Below are positions 1-11,448 of a stretch of 64,000 nt of DNA, one piece after another. A program made the translations under genes and the position numbers. The stretch is from contig NW_026623089.1 of assembly GCF_023065955.2 (NCBI RefSeq), forward strand, positions 28,364,767 through 28,428,766. The letters are read 5' to 3'. The notes below the pieces were generated by a model. The model searched no databases and was not told the DNA's origin. It saw only the letters and a list, made by a program, of their open reading frames with translations. The DNA comes from Ursus arctos (taxonomy: Eukaryota > Chordata > Mammalia > Carnivora > Ursidae). The stretch's first letter is position 1; each line of letters opens with the position of its first letter.

Positions 1-1379
1 AGAACCCAGGTGCTACAGGAACTGAAGTTTGGAATTCTGCAAGAGACTGACTGTGTTGTCCCTGTGGTCCACTGTATAATTAGTACTTCAGGATGGTAGC
101 AAGGATATGTGGCTGCCAGTAACCATGCTCTGGGAGGAGGTTGGAAGCTGGCCCTGGTGCTTGGAACTCTTTTAAGATCCTTCAAATTATCTCGAAAAGC
201 ATTTGCACTGTAAAACTACATCATTGAACCATAATAGAGATTTTTACAATTCCCCCCAACCCTTGAAAAGTTTTTGGTTCACGTTTGACAGGGCAACAGA
301 ATTTTCAGGTATAAGCTAAGGAAGTGGTGTCAGTAGCAGTTCTTCTAAAAAGATGCATGTTTTCAGATACAGGACTGAATTCTATTGTGGTAATAAAGGG
401 ACCATTTAAGAGAAGCTTATCAAACTGTCCTCAGGATTGCTTAATTCTGTTTCCATTCTAGTCCCCAAGCACTGAGTCCGGCTGCTTTAGTGTCAAGCAA
501 ACTGACTCTGATACTCTTTCTGTATCTAATTTTACAGTAGCATATCTCTCGATTATTAGCACATTAAAGGCAATATACTTCTAGCATAGAAATCTGATAC
601 TAATTGGCTTTGGGATATTTTATTTAAAAAACATTTTCCAAATGGAGCTGTGAATTGTTAAGTTTCTTTATTCAGGACTAAAGAAAACATTAATTCTGCC
701 AGGAAAAGTTGGTCTAGCAGGGCAGAAATATTAGAGTCTTGGAGTTTACCTGTCAATCTTGTATTTTCATGTCCTTTGCCTAGAAACAAGCCTACAAGCT
801 AATTGACTTTTCTGTTCCTTTCCTCTTGGCCTTTCATTTTTCTGAACATGGAGACTCAAATTAAAACAAAGATAAAATTCCAGGGGAAGCTGGCATTGAT
901 CAAGGTTTGGATTAAATTAAATTAAGTGCTTTTTATTGAACTCAGCAGCATTAGTTATTAAAACCAGAAGGCTTTACCTTGGCTAGTGTAAAAAAAAACA
1001 ATACAATGACTCATACTGCGGCACAGATTTTATGGGGAAATTAAAGCACTCGTTTTCTCTTATTCCATTAAAACTTTTGCAGACAAACACATGTAAACAA
1101 GATCAGGAGATGGAAAGCAGTGAAGAGTCAGCCTTCCTGGGCTCTAGCTTTCAGTTGTGGGAGTTTAGGGAAAAAATCTTACCTGGGAAGAAAACTGGAA
1201 GCATAGTGGGATTTTTTTCTTTGGAGGGCGTAAGTCAGACAAATTGGCAAGGTGCTCCTTTGTTTCTGTAGTGACTTGAAGTTATGTATATGGGGACAGG
1301 GGAGAGGGCAGCAGCAGAGTGTACCATAAAGAACATTAACCAGGAAATTTGACCCCCAGATCCCAGCTTTAGTTCCATT
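1..1379. other. Non-coding stretch, nothing recognised
   Basis: I see no gene and no repeat I can name. Reading frames are short (the longest, at 1032-1271, is 79 codons), have no family signature and no splice context. The stretch is AT-rich, ordinary intergenic or intronic sequence. Confidence 0.5.
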
Positions 1380-1490
1380 GCATATAGCCTGGTCAGCCTT
1401 GGGTAAGACACTTCACCTCTCTGCTCCTGGTTTCTCAGCTGTAAAATAAGGGGCTAGATTGGCCTAAAGGCCCTGTTGTCATTCTGTCAT
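1380..1490 (+). mobile_element. MIR SINE fragment
   Basis: The stretch reads like the MIR core and 3' part in sense orientation: CCTTGGGTAAGACACTTCAC, then CTCTCTG, then TCTCAGCTGTAAAATAAGGG. MIR is an ancient tRNA-derived SINE shared by all mammals and is not mobile today. Confidence 0.7.
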
Positions 1491-1547
1491 CTATTTCTAT
1501 GTTTTGTTTTATGGTATGGGAGATCATCATGATTTATAGTGAATGCA

Positions 1548-1600
1548 GCAGTTAACCCAGGCTGGTCCAGGCCAAGTCTGGCCTGCCAGCTATTATTATT
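1548..1600. mobile_element. hAT-like DNA transposon, left part (interrupted)
   Basis: The bases GGCCAAGTCTGGCCTGCC resemble one end of an old nonautonomous DNA element. The rest of that element appears at 2385-2557, and a second copy lies in the opposite direction at 51150-51600. An L1ME 3' end lies between the two halves here, so the element was present before that L1 inserted. The superfamily (hAT-Charlie) is my recollection; the pairing of the two halves is inference. Confidence 0.45.
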
Positions 1601-1610
1601 ATTATTATTT
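1591..1610. repeat. (ATT)n microsatellite
   Basis: About six ATT units at the junction between the DNA element and the L1 fragment. The position fits the A/T-rich tail of the minus-strand L1 insertion that follows. Confidence 0.85.
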
Positions 1611-2384
1611 TAAATCAACTAAAAAAGTGCATACTTTATTCAGATTTCTCTAGTTTTTGCATGGGTTCTTTTTCTGTTAAGATATCATCCAGGATACCAT
1701 ACTGCATTTAGTCGTTACGCCTTTTTTAGGTTCCTCTTGATTGTGATAGTTTCTCAGAGTTCCGTTTGTTTTTTATAACCTCGACAGTTTTGAGGCATGC
1801 TAGTCAGGTATTTTATAGAATGTCCGTCTTTTGGGGCTTGCCCGATCTTTTTCTCATGATTAGACTGGTGATACAGGTTTTGGGAAGAAAATCACAGCAG
1901 TAAGGTGCCATTCTCATTGTATCATATCAACAGTATGTATTATCAACATGACTTATCACTGTTAATGTCAGCTTGATCACCTGGCTGAGGTAGTGTTTGT
2001 CAGATTTCTCCACCATGATGTTACTCTTTTCTCCCCTTTCCATCCTGTACTTTGTGGAAGAAAGTCCTTATGTACAGCCCATAGTTAAGGTGTTGGGGAT
2101 TTATGAGAACGTAGTATTCTTCTGCATGAGGGATTTGCCCTTCTCTTCCATTTATTTATTTACTCAATCATTTATTAATATCAGTATAGAATTATGAATA
2201 TTTATTTTATTCTTTTGGTATAATCCAGTATTACTTTATCTGTTTCATTGCTCAGATCATTCTGGCTTTGGCCATTAGGAACTCTTCCAGTTGGTTCCTG
2301 TATCCCTCTGACATACTCCATCACTGAATTTTTGTTGTCATCATCAAGCAGTTCCTTTTGCTACCTGTTCTTTAAATAAAGTTT
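1611..2384 (-). mobile_element. L1ME-type LINE-1 3' end
   Basis: Read on the plus strand, this is the antisense of an old L1 3' untranslated region. Recognisable phrases are TCATCCAGGATACCATACTG, GCATTTAGTCGTTACG and CAGTTGGTTCCTGTATCCCT. No coding sequence remains. It interrupts the DNA element at 1548-1600 and 2385-2557. The 3' tail would be at the left, next to the ATT run. Confidence 0.6.
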
Positions 2385-2557
2385 TACTGAGACATAGCTA
2401 CACCCATTCTTCTACGTGTTCCCTATGGCTAATTTGCACTACAAAGGCAGAATTAAGTCATTGCTACAAAAACCATGTGGCCTGCTAAGCCTAAAATATT
2501 ACTGAATCTTTACAGAAAAATGTTTGCTAACTCTTGGTTTAGACCATTCTCTGTGTT
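2385..2557. mobile_element. hAT-like DNA transposon, right part
   Basis: Contains GTTTTACTGAGACATAGC, CCTATGGCTAATTTGCACTA and ends near GTTTGCTAACTCTTGG. The same series of motifs occurs on the opposite strand at 51150-51600, which supports a common dispersed family. It is probably a nonautonomous hAT element; I am not sure of the exact name. Confidence 0.55.
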
Positions 2558-3880
2558 TTCCACTAATGAATTATAGCTGTAACTTGATGGAATATAATCT
2601 CCAGGATTTTCAGATTTAACTTTATGTCACTTTTTTTTTCATGATCTAGACCCTAGATCATAATCTAGAACATGATCTTGATTCTGAAGTATAAATCACC
2701 AGTGGTACTATCAACGAGTCTTTGGTATATACTCACGGATTTGGGTGGTTATGTTCCTTCGGCTATGATTCTTTCCTTGCCCAAGCACTTGACGAGTTGC
2801 AAAGTGCCTTTTCTGTTAGTAGTTTTTTCATTGAGAGGGAAAATGTAAAGATCCTGTCTATTGTGTCATTATTCCTTTTACTAACTTGGACTAAAGGAAT
2901 TCATATAATAAGGTCTGAGTTGTTTAAGTGGCTGTGTATTGTTAAATCCCATGTTGATAGCACTGGTCTTCTCCATGGAAGCAGATAGGTGGAGAACTTG
3001 ATGTGAAATGAAGAATATTGACTAGTTTTGTATAAGGCCATCAAGCTTATTTCATTGGTAAATTAACTCAAATTAGAAAGGTTCCAGTAGTGAAATATGA
3101 GTGCCTTAACCCACTTCTCTTAAGTGTTCTTTAAGCCATATGCTCTGACGTATAGTGAGAGAAAATAAATCATCAGTCTCCATAGTGGTTTAATATGTCT
3201 AAACATCTGGATTTAAACATAAATCTTAGTTCAATATGGTTTTCACAGTCCAACATCATCATCTCATCAAATTAGTAAAGTTGTCAATAGAGGGTGATTA
3301 GAGAAACGGGGTCATTTATTTCAAATAATAAGTATATTAAAGTCCCAATGAAGCAACATTAGTGTTATAAATTTAAATTACAGTTCAACCTTGTAATAAC
3401 ACAGATAGGAGTGGAGTGGACAAGGATAATACTCCTGTGCTTTCTCTGGTGTATTGAGACTGATATCCTACATAACGCCACACACACAGGGGACAGGATT
3501 TGACCCATAGTATGGCCTGATTCAGATTATAGCATAGTGGTGCTTTATAATAGAATTTTACAATAAAAATAAAAATTAAAATAATGGACTGAGAAAGTTA
3601 AAGTTCTCTTAGGTACATTAAGCTTAGCACATAATATAAAGGTCTATTTCTTTCTTCTTTCACTGCCAATCTTTTCAAATATGTTGTCTGTCCCACAGCC
3701 TTCACTTTTCAATCCACACTCTCATTAGTTCTCTGCAATCTGCCCTTTTCTCTGATTACTTGCCTGAACCGTAACTGTTGAAGATCACCATGACCTCCTA
3801 ATTGCCAGATCCAATTATCTTTTCCCAGCCTTGGTTTCCTTGATTTGCATCCAACATTTGATTATGTTTTACACCTCTGA
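2558..3880. other. Non-coding stretch with a short hairpin
   Basis: Apart from the inverted repeat at 2641-2661 nothing is recognised. The longest frame, 2722-2988 (88 codons), has low-complexity hydrophobic content typical of random AT-rich DNA and no homology I recognise. Confidence 0.45.
2641..2661. repeat. Perfect inverted repeat, 9-bp arms
   Basis: ATGATCTAG and CTAGATCAT are exact reverse complements separated by three bases. A further TCTAGA and ATGATCT follow within 25 bases, giving overlapping direct and inverted repeats. No factor binding is claimed. Confidence 0.85.
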
Positions 3881-3881
3881 G

Positions 3882-3883
3882 TT

Positions 3884-3916
<33 letters not shown>

Positions 3917-3917
3917 T
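3882..3917. repeat. (GT)n/(GC)n microsatellite
   Basis: About ten GT units, then four GC units, then three GT units. The alternating purine-pyrimidine tract with a GC core could adopt Z-DNA in principle; that is general knowledge, not shown here. Confidence 0.95.
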
Positions 3918-4344
3918 TAAATCTAGTTCTTAGTCCTTAGCTTTTGTCACTATGAAATTTTTTTGGTGATTTTGTTTCCTGTTTTAGCTCCACCTCTATG
4001 CAAATAATGGTCAAATCTAAATCTGAAGCTTGATCTCTCTCCCAGGTGAACATTGTCCCGTGGTGTTTGAAGTCTCAGATTCGCTTTTTTTAACCTGTCA
4101 TTTTTCTTTCTTAAATTTGGTATCTTTCTCCTAAATTTCCTATTTCTATTAATAATATTTCTATTAGAAATAAGAATAATTCCTTATTTCTGCTAAAATT
4201 TCTAATTTCTACTACTACTAATAATACTGCCATTCTCAGGGTTGTCTGGGCCTTACCTTAGAGTGACATTTGATATACCTTTCCTCTTGTTTTCCATAGC
4301 AGTAAGTTAACTAGTTCCCATGACTTTGTCCTTGCACTGCCCCC

Positions 4345-4415
4345 CCTTCTCTAAATATTTACTGAGTACTGCCCACTATGTGCCAGGAATTGTTTTCATA
4401 TTTCTCTTCCTTTCC
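4345..4415 (-). mobile_element. L2/MIR 3' fragment, antisense
   Basis: AAATATTTACTGAGTACTGC followed by CTATGTGCCAGGAATTGTT is the antisense of the 3' end shared by L2 and MIR. Confidence 0.55.
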
Positions 4416-4429
4416 CTTCTATCTTAGTT

Positions 4430-4860
4430 TACTGGTCCACATCTGCAACATTACAGTGACTACCTCAGAATGACTTCTCTGCTTTATTCTTTCTCTGCTA
4501 ATCTATCTATTATACCCTATGCCAGATAACATTTCTTAAAAAGTGAATTCCGTAGTGTCATTCAAAGAACTATAGTGGCTCCCCACTATAAAGAGAATAA
4601 GGTAAAACTCTTAAGATAAATGGTAGAGTTCTTTCATGATTTGGCTCAGGCTTGTCTTTGGAGAGTCAGCCCCCTTCTTGTCTATATAATCCTCTTTTTC
4701 CAAAGCAAGTTTCTTCTTAACCCACAAAACTCACCTTTTGTTTGGTCTTTTCATGGCAGTCAGAGTCTGCTTACCTAAAATGTCCTCCCCCTTCCATTTC
4801 TCAGTGAAATCTGCACATCTTTCAAATCTCAGCTCATATTTCATTTCCAATGAGATTACA
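4430..4860 (+). mobile_element. L2 LINE 3' fragment
   Basis: Follows the order of the L2 3' region in sense: a TGGCTCCCCACT block at about 4577, TTCATGATTTGGCTCAGGC at about 4633, then CAAATCTCAGCTCATATTTC at about 4823. L2 is an ancient, inactive mammalian LINE; no reading frame survives. Confidence 0.7.
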
Positions 4861-4889
4861 TCAGTGGAGAGTGGCAGCATGAAAGGGCA

Positions 4890-5125
4890 GTATAGTAGAT
4901 AGATGGAGAACCAAGAGATTTGAACGTAGAGGATTTACCTCTGCCAGTCACCATCTGGGTGACTTTGGACAAATCACTTTACCTGCCCAACCTTCCTTTC
5001 CTTTTCTGTAAAAGTCAGAATATACTGTTATGTTTACAAGGATGTTGAGAGGATTGAAGAAAGACATGCTGACTCTCCAGGCATAATATCTGGCACCTAA
5101 TGATTACCCACAAATGTTTGTTGTA
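4890..5125 (+). mobile_element. MIR SINE
   Basis: Contains GGGTGACTTTGGACAAATCA, CTTTTCTGTAAAAG, AGGATGTTGAGAGGATTGAA and ATCTGGCACCTAATGA in the MIR sense order, covering most of the core and the 3' end. Confidence 0.7.
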
Positions 5126-7114
5126 TCTGAGTCTCCAAAGCCAAATTGAGATAACATTGTTTGCACAGTCATTTTTCCTTCTTTGTATTTACTGCCCACT
5201 ATGGTGAGTTATCTCTTTGTAATCTCTCTCTTCTCTCCCTTTCTCCTTTCCTCCTTCCCCCCTCTCTGTCTACCACCTAGCAGAGTACTTTTGGCATAGC
5301 ATGGGAGCAGTGAATATTGACTTATATATATTATTTCAACTGATGGCACAGAATTTAACTGTAACCATCTCTCTTCTTTTCCCCCACCCTCAGTGATCCC
5401 CAAACACTATCCCCACCCCACCCCCCACATACACCCATAATACTCAGATCCAAGCAATAATAGATAAATCTAATTCCAGCCTCAGTTAAAATTCTATCTT
5501 TGATCTGCCTTGCCCTTCAGGTAGAGTAGAAGGAGGAAAGAACTTGTCCTTTGATAATGATGAATGAGTTTACAAGATTGGAGTCTCTTTTGTATCCTCT
5601 GGTATCCAGGAGGTGTCACTACAGCCTTATACGCATTGTGAAAGGGTAGCATGTACCTTTTGCATGAGTGGACCTCTTATCATAGGATGGGACTCTGGGC
5701 ACTGGGTTATCTTCAACTGGCCTTTCAAATAGTGAGTGCATGATTATCAGGGAGGAGGCATTGAAATTCAAGGCACAAATCCTTATGTAATCCTGAGAAG
5801 TGATGGGGAGTTGCTGGAAGGGTGAGTGATTAGGTTCAGTTGTTTATGGAAAAAATGATTTGAGGTCTAGCATCCAGACAATTTGGAGTTAAATGAAGGA
5901 GGATCTATGTTTCCAGGATGCTGAGGCCAAGGTGTGATGATTATTTACAGGCGTGTTCATACCCTTCTTACAAGAAGATTTCATAGGCATAGTACTGGCC
6001 GATAGCACATGAAGAGATCTGTGATCTTCTTTCATCTCTTCTGCATGTAGAATTCTCCTCCAGGCTCAACAAAAACTGAGCTTCCTGTCAGGTAGATACT
6101 TGAAGACTATCACAGGGGGAAGAAAAACACTCAAAATTTTCTCCTTTAATTTGGCAAAACAAAAGTTTCAAAAAGTTCCTAAAAGGAGAGTCTTTGGATG
6201 GCAACGTGTTTGTCTGTACTCCCGTAACCCACATCACAGCTTTCTCTGTTCTCTTTGCTTATGATGAAATATATCGAACTACGTGTTGGCTTGACCTTAT
6301 GACATCAGGATAAGGACTTTGTAAAATTTCTGCACAGCTAAGCTTGTGTGCAGTATTGTACCTGGAAAGGAGAACTCAGGATAGAATGGTTTGGGCATGG
6401 CTAGTGGGAACAATTTTTTTCCTGTTGTGTTAGAAATAAACCAGTGTTCTTGATGGAAGGAAAAGGTACCGTGCTGTGGGACATGCCTTCTGTGAGATGA
6501 GGCTCTGACCACTAATGACACTTGTGCTTTTCATTACGATGGAGGTGTTAACCACATCGTGCTGGCCGTCCTCCAGCCCAAGCCATTGCAGCCTCCTGCT
6601 TCTGCAGCCTTCCTCGTCTTCGCCTCAGTTGGCTGTAGAATTCTTTGCTTCCTGTCCTAAACTTTTGTGAGGTGTCATGGCTGTTAAACAGCTGCCATGT
6701 TGCAGGCCAGATGTCGCTGCATTTTAGTGTGCATGAAATGTTCCTTCTATAAAATATTAGATAGTTTAAAAATCTGTTTTGAAGGTTTGTAAAACACTTA
6801 GGATTCCTTCAGATAAGAGGGCTATTTGTATATTCTTAAATTGTATGTGAAAAATGTGCCAAAGTATAAAATACAAAGGGTGGAAATACTGTAGTTCCCT
6901 AGTCTTCTGATTGTGGGGATTAGTTGCCACCTATTCCGAGGGGAACAAGTGGATATGATCCAATTAGATTTTTCATAAATCTGTAACAGGATTTCTAATC
7001 AAAGGCCTTTAAACTATAGTTGTTGCATCGATTTTGGAGTTGGAAGAGTCTGTTTGACTGAAGTGGGGACTTTATTTAGAAACAGGGAACAAAAAAAAAG
7101 GAATAATGCATACT
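5126..7114. other. Long non-coding stretch, mostly unique
   Basis: No repeat family or gene is recognised across about 2 kb. Two items stand out. A pyrimidine/purine-rich stretch lies at 5220-5275, and a C-rich run lies at 5410-5432. A block at 6535-6720 is richer in G+C and CpG than its surroundings and contains a 43-codon frame starting at 6539 with no recognisable domain. Either could be conserved non-coding DNA; the sequence alone does not decide. Confidence 0.4.
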
Positions 7115-7853
7115 TATGTTATTTTAAAAATTGTTTTATTGAGGTATACTTTACATAGAGTGAAGTAGAGAGATCTTATGTATACAGTTTTACCAGTTTT
7201 CACAAATGCATACCTTTGTGTAGCCCATCCCTATCAGCACCCAGTATATTTCTATCACCCCCAAAAAGCTTCCTTATGCCCTTCCAGTCTGTTTTTATCC
7301 TGCCCCACCCTCAAATAACCATGGGTCTGATTTCTATCACCATAGATTGAATGTGACTATTGTAGGATTTCATACCAATAGAATTATGCAGCATGTACTT
7401 TTTTGTGTCTGGCTTCTTTCACCCAGCACAATGTTTTTGAGATTTACCCATGTTGTTTTTGTATTAGTAATTTGCTCCTTTTTTTGTTGCTGACTACTAT
7501 TCCATTATGTGAATATACCACACCTTGTTTATCCATTATCCTGGTGATGGACATCTGGATTATTTCCAGTCTTTGTCTATTATGAATAAAGTGAATATGA
7601 ACATTCTTGTGCAAGGCTTTTTTTAGACATATATTTTTGGTTTTCTCATATAAATATCTAGGAGTGGTGTTGCTGATTCATAGGATGGGTAGATGTATGT
7701 TTAATGTTTTCACAAACTGCCACACTATTTTTCACAATGGTTCTACCACTTTACACTCCCATCAACAATATACAAGAGGCTGTCCTACATCCTCTCCAAT
7801 ATTAATTGCTTTTCATTTTACCATTTCTAGTGGGTATGGAGCAGTATCTCATT
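7115..7853 (-). mobile_element. L1M LINE-1, ORF2 3' part, first half
   Basis: Antisense of the C-terminal part of L1 ORF2 and its downstream region. Recognisable antisense phrases include TTCCATTATGTGAATATACC at 7499, TATTATGAATAAAGTGAATA at 7579 and CACTCCCATCAACAATATAC at 7754. The reading frames are destroyed. The same element resumes at 8124 after a nested insertion. Confidence 0.75.
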
Positions 7854-8123
7854 TTTTTTTCAACTTTTTATTTTCAGATAATTTTAGATTTACAGAAGTT
7901 TTGAAATGTTTGTAAGTTTGGATTTGAAGGTTCCTATAAACTCTTCATCTAGTTTCCCTTAATGTTAACATCTTACACACTCTGGTACATTGATCAAAAT
8001 AAGAGGGTAGCATTGTAACATTACTATTATCTAATTTATAATTTTTATTTGGATTTCCTTAGTTTTCCACTTATGTCCTTTTTTTGTTCCAGAATCCAAT
8101 CTAGGATACAGCATTGCAATTAG
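7854..8123 (-). mobile_element. L1ME 3' fragment nested in the L1M
   Basis: An antisense L1 3' UTR whose poly-T (poly-A on the minus strand) starts at 7852, followed by CAGATAATTTTAGATTTACA and CCCTTAATGTTAACATCTTA. It splits the flanking L1M exactly between a TCTCATT (7847-7853) and a TCTTATT (8124-8130), an imperfect target-site duplication. Confidence 0.65.
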
Positions 8124-8395
8124 TCTTATTAGGGTTTTAATATGTACTTTTCTGGTGACCAGTGATGATCACTTTTTCATTTATCATTTATAGGTTTCAT
8201 TTTGTAAAGTATCTGTCAAAGTGTCTTGCCTGTTTTGGGGGGGAGGGGGATTATTTGCCTTTTTATCTCTGATTTTTTAGGAACTCTTTATTTGCTCTGG
8301 ATATAAGTCCATTGTTAGATACATGTGTTGTGAATATTTTTTTCACAGTCTGTGGCTTATCTATTTTCTTTATGATGTCTTCTGATGAGTAGAAG
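8124..8395 (-). mobile_element. L1M LINE-1, second half
   Basis: Continues the interrupted L1M: GTTTTAATATGTACTTTTCT, then GGTGACCAGTGATGATCAC, TATAAGTCCATTGTTAGATA and CAGTCTGTGGCTTATCT in the expected antisense order. A G-rich run at 8236-8250 lies inside. Confidence 0.7.
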
Positions 8396-8554
8396 TGAAT
8401 CAGAAAGAGGACCCAGATTTAATAATTTTAAAATTAATCTGAAAAGAAGAACATACAACGATTTCTTCAAAGAGGTAGGTTGAACTAAGTTTGTCCAGGC
8501 ATTGAAATATAAACCTGAAGGGGAATATATCAGAAATGGACCTAATAATAATAA

Positions 8555-8815
8555 TAGCAATAGTACTTGCTAATACTTGCCTGGGTGCATACTATGTAGC
8601 CGACCCTTTGTTTATTACTTTGTAGGCACTATTTTATTATAGTCTCACAACGTAATCCTATGAGGTAGGATTATTAATCTCCACATTTAACAGTGAGGAA
8701 CCCAAGGTTTAAGGAAGGTAAATAATTTGTTCAAATTACAAGTAGAAAATGATGAATTCAGGGTTTTAATCTAAACGGTCTGACTCCTGAGCCTGCAGGC
8801 TTAATTTCCGCAGCA
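8555..8815 (-). mobile_element. MIR SINE
   Basis: Nearly full-length antisense MIR: CTCACAACGTAATCCTATGA, GGTAGGATTATTAATCTCC, CAGTGAGGAACCCAAGGTT and GGTCTGACTCCTGAGCCTG occur in order. Confidence 0.8.
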
Positions 8816-9755
8816 TTCTGACAGAAAGAAAGAAAATCAGTTAACATCAGTGTATGTGGCTATAAACATGGAAATCAAGAACTATGGAATCTTGTTTCCT
8901 GATGTCATTGCTGTGGCAGAAAGTGCATATTGATAACTTTCTGGAAAACATTATTTTATCCTTGGGTAAAACAGGTGCTCTTCTATCCAGAGCACCATGT
9001 GTTCACCATACTTCAAAATGATGGAATCAGAGGTGGTGGTGATCAATATATTCAGGAACAAATATACAGGGTGTATCTTAGAAAAGTGAAGAAATCTTTC
9101 CCAGAATCCCCACAGTAGAATCCGTTTTTATTTCAATGGCTATTCCCAAACCAATCACTGGTGAAGAAATTGGAATTACTATGATTAGCTTATAGTAATC
9201 AAGATCCACTTACCTAATGTTGGGAAGAAATCAGTTTCCCCTCAAGCATAGCTGCCTATTCCTGAACAAAACTGAAGCCCTTTTATAATGGAAGAACTGA
9301 TATATGAAGCTGAGAGAGAACATAATGAAAATGTCAAAGTACCCAGAATATGGACGAAAGGAACATGGTTCTTAGTCACTGGATCCCAGGACCATAGCAT
9401 TAGAAAACCATCATTAAAACTTCTTCCACTGATGGAAACATGAGAATGATAAAAGGAAGAACACTTTTATATATCTTACAGAACTTATTAATTGAAGAGG
9501 TAATGAAGAGTAAAAATAGAAATATGTTCAGAGGAAAGGTTGAAAGATTTAGTGAATGGTAGTTCTATGAGTTATTTAGGGGAGCTAGCCTGTGACAGGG
9601 AGGAAATAGGGACATTCCTAAACTTTGAAGTTGATGTCCAAGAGGACAACTATGTTAAATTTTTAAAAATCTCACTGTAAAACTTTAGGATATTCCGTAT
9701 GTCTGAACAACTTGTCTTTTCCAGAATATGACATTATATCTTTATGTTATTATAT
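8816..9755. other. Non-coding stretch, nothing recognised
   Basis: No gene or named repeat seen. Short frames only (longest 62 codons at 8930-9118), without family features. Confidence 0.45.
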
Positions 9756-9759
9756 ATGC

Positions 9760-9930
9760 ACCTATCTTTGGCTCTCTTCATCCTTTAAGACTCAACTCAA
9801 AAGGCACGTCTTCTGTGAAACCTTACCCAACATTCCAGGCAGTCAGTCTCTGTTCTGTGTTCCTTGGAATTTCTTCTATTTTTCTATTTTAGCACCAATT
9901 TCAGTGTTTAGTTTTATAGCCTAAATTTTC
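9760..9930 (+). mobile_element. L2 LINE fragment
   Basis: CCTTTAAGACTCAACTCAAA, GTCTTCTGTGAAACCTTACC and the following run match the L2 region that precedes its 3' end. The matching 3' end is at 10210-10430, with a MIR between. Confidence 0.65.
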
Positions 9931-10034
9931 ACTGGTGAATAGCTGGATGGCAAATCTTGAGTCAGAGAGATCAGAGAGGGGACAAGAATGTACAATCCTC
10001 TCGTGTACCCAGAACTAGAAAACTGGGTATTGGT

Positions 10035-10185
10035 TAAGTACAGTGATTCCTACTACAAGTATTATTCCTGTTGTGAACTAAAGCTTAGAGAAGTTAAGTA
10101 ATTTGTTGAAGGTCAAACAACTGTAACATAGCCAGGATTTTAACCAGTACAATATCAAGACTTTTTGACCACTGTATCACATTTT
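10035..10185 (-). mobile_element. MIR SINE inside an L2
   Basis: Antisense MIR with AAAGCTTAGAGAAGTTAAG, GTCAAACAACTGTAACATAG and TTTTGACCACTGTATCACA. It separates two parts of one L2 copy. Confidence 0.65.
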
Positions 10186-10209
10186 AATTTACTCCACACT
10201 TGGCTATCA

Positions 10210-10430
10210 TTGAGAATACCTGTAAGGAAGAGGGATGCTACTCTCCTTTAGCACTTTGGCCCTCGTTTACAGGCATCATTCTACTCTTCCTTGTATGTCC
10301 TTTCTTGCATAATCAGTTTCTCAGCTACAAGGCTTTTCTTATTCTTCATTATTTCCTCCACGGATCTAACACACTGTTTTGCCATATTAGGTGCTCATTG
10401 AAAATTGAATTAACTGAATTGTATCTTATT
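10210..10430 (+). mobile_element. L2 LINE 3' end
   Basis: Ends with TTAGGTGCTCATTGAAAATT and GAATTAACTGAATTG, the degenerate version of the L2 3' end that usually reads AGGTGCTCAATAAAT. Confidence 0.6.
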
Positions 10431-10839
10431 GTGCTTCAGTGATTCAACAGTGCTGGGCTGTGGCTTGGAAGTAAAACCCTCATTGCCTCAGCTTCCCCTT
10501 AGATCTCCCCAGTAAATGGCTACGACATAATCTCATGCCTGTGTTCTGGAATACATTAACATTTTCTATTTTAAGATGTCTTATTTTGGCCCTTCCAGAG
10601 AGTTATTACTAAAGAAGTTGTGTTTTAAAAAAAGAAACCAGTTACTATGAAAAAACAACTATTTAAATTACAGAATTGTTCTAAAGAAGACAGCAAAAGG
10701 GAAAAGGGGCTATTCTAGTTCTCTAAAGCCCAAGGGAACAATAAAATATTTTACATAGTAAAATATATTGTTGTAATTTTTCACATTTATTTTTAAAAAG
10801 TAACCTTGTTTTACATATGAGTTTATCCTGTATTTAGGA

Positions 10840-10920
10840 ATATGCATTAACATATTGTCTCTGTCTTTAAGGAAGTTAAAATCTGGTGGGGAGATATAAA
10901 GTTAAAAGAAGCAATTGATA
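10840..10920 (-). mobile_element. L2 fragment, antisense (weak)
   Basis: CTCTGTCTTTAAGGAAGTTA and AATCTGGTGGGGAGATATA resemble the antisense L2 3' UTR (usually a CTTACA..CTAGTGGGG context). Short and decayed. Confidence 0.4.
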
Positions 10921-11294
10921 AAAGATGCAATTGGTTTATTTATACATGAGTAGAAAGGAGTCGGTGCTATATGTCTTTAGAGGAATATTTGTGGAACCGA
11001 TGAAATGAAAGAGGTGGTTGAGACCTGGAGTGGTCTGGTAGAGTTTTGGAGAGAACGGAGTTGTCTGGGTGCCGCCTACTTCAGGACTGCTCTGAAGCAG
11101 TTTTCTGTGGCTAGAGGAAAACATACCATCTCTCTACTCTCACTTTAAGTTCATGACTTTAAAACACTTGAAATAGGCCTTGATGATTTTCAGCAATCTT
11201 TCTGTGTTTCTTGTGTATTCACTCTCCTATTCTTCTCACTTTCTCTTCTCTCCTCAAAACCTACAACCCTCCTGCCCCCCAACCCATTTTTTTA

Positions 11295-11448
11295 CTTTCA
11301 TTGGCATACAAACATGGGGCCTTTAAGCCTAAGTCAGACCATTCAATTCTTCTGCTCAAAACCTCCCATTGGCTTCCTATGTCACTTAGATTAAAGCTAC
11401 AGTTCTTACAGTGGCCTACAAGGCTCTGTGGTCTGCCATCCACCTTCT
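11295..11448 (+). mobile_element. L2 LINE, left part (split by L1)
   Basis: Sense L2: CAATTCTTCTGCTCAAAACC, CCCATTGGCTTCCTATGTCA and GTGGCCTACAAGGCTCTGTG. It stops at 11448, the end of the L1 target duplication, and resumes at 17416 without loss, so it gives the empty-site sequence for the L1 insertion. Confidence 0.8.
11432..11448. repeat. L1 target-site duplication, left copy
   Basis: TCTGCCATCCACCTTCT, identical to 17416-17432 on the other side of the L1. The exact 17-bp match is what target-primed reverse transcription leaves and argues against a very old insertion. Confidence 0.95.

Noticed and set aside
7403..7915. Plus-strand frames of 60 and 102 codons with hydrophobic stretches
   Set aside because: Antisense of L1M ORF2 and of the nested L1ME 3' end.
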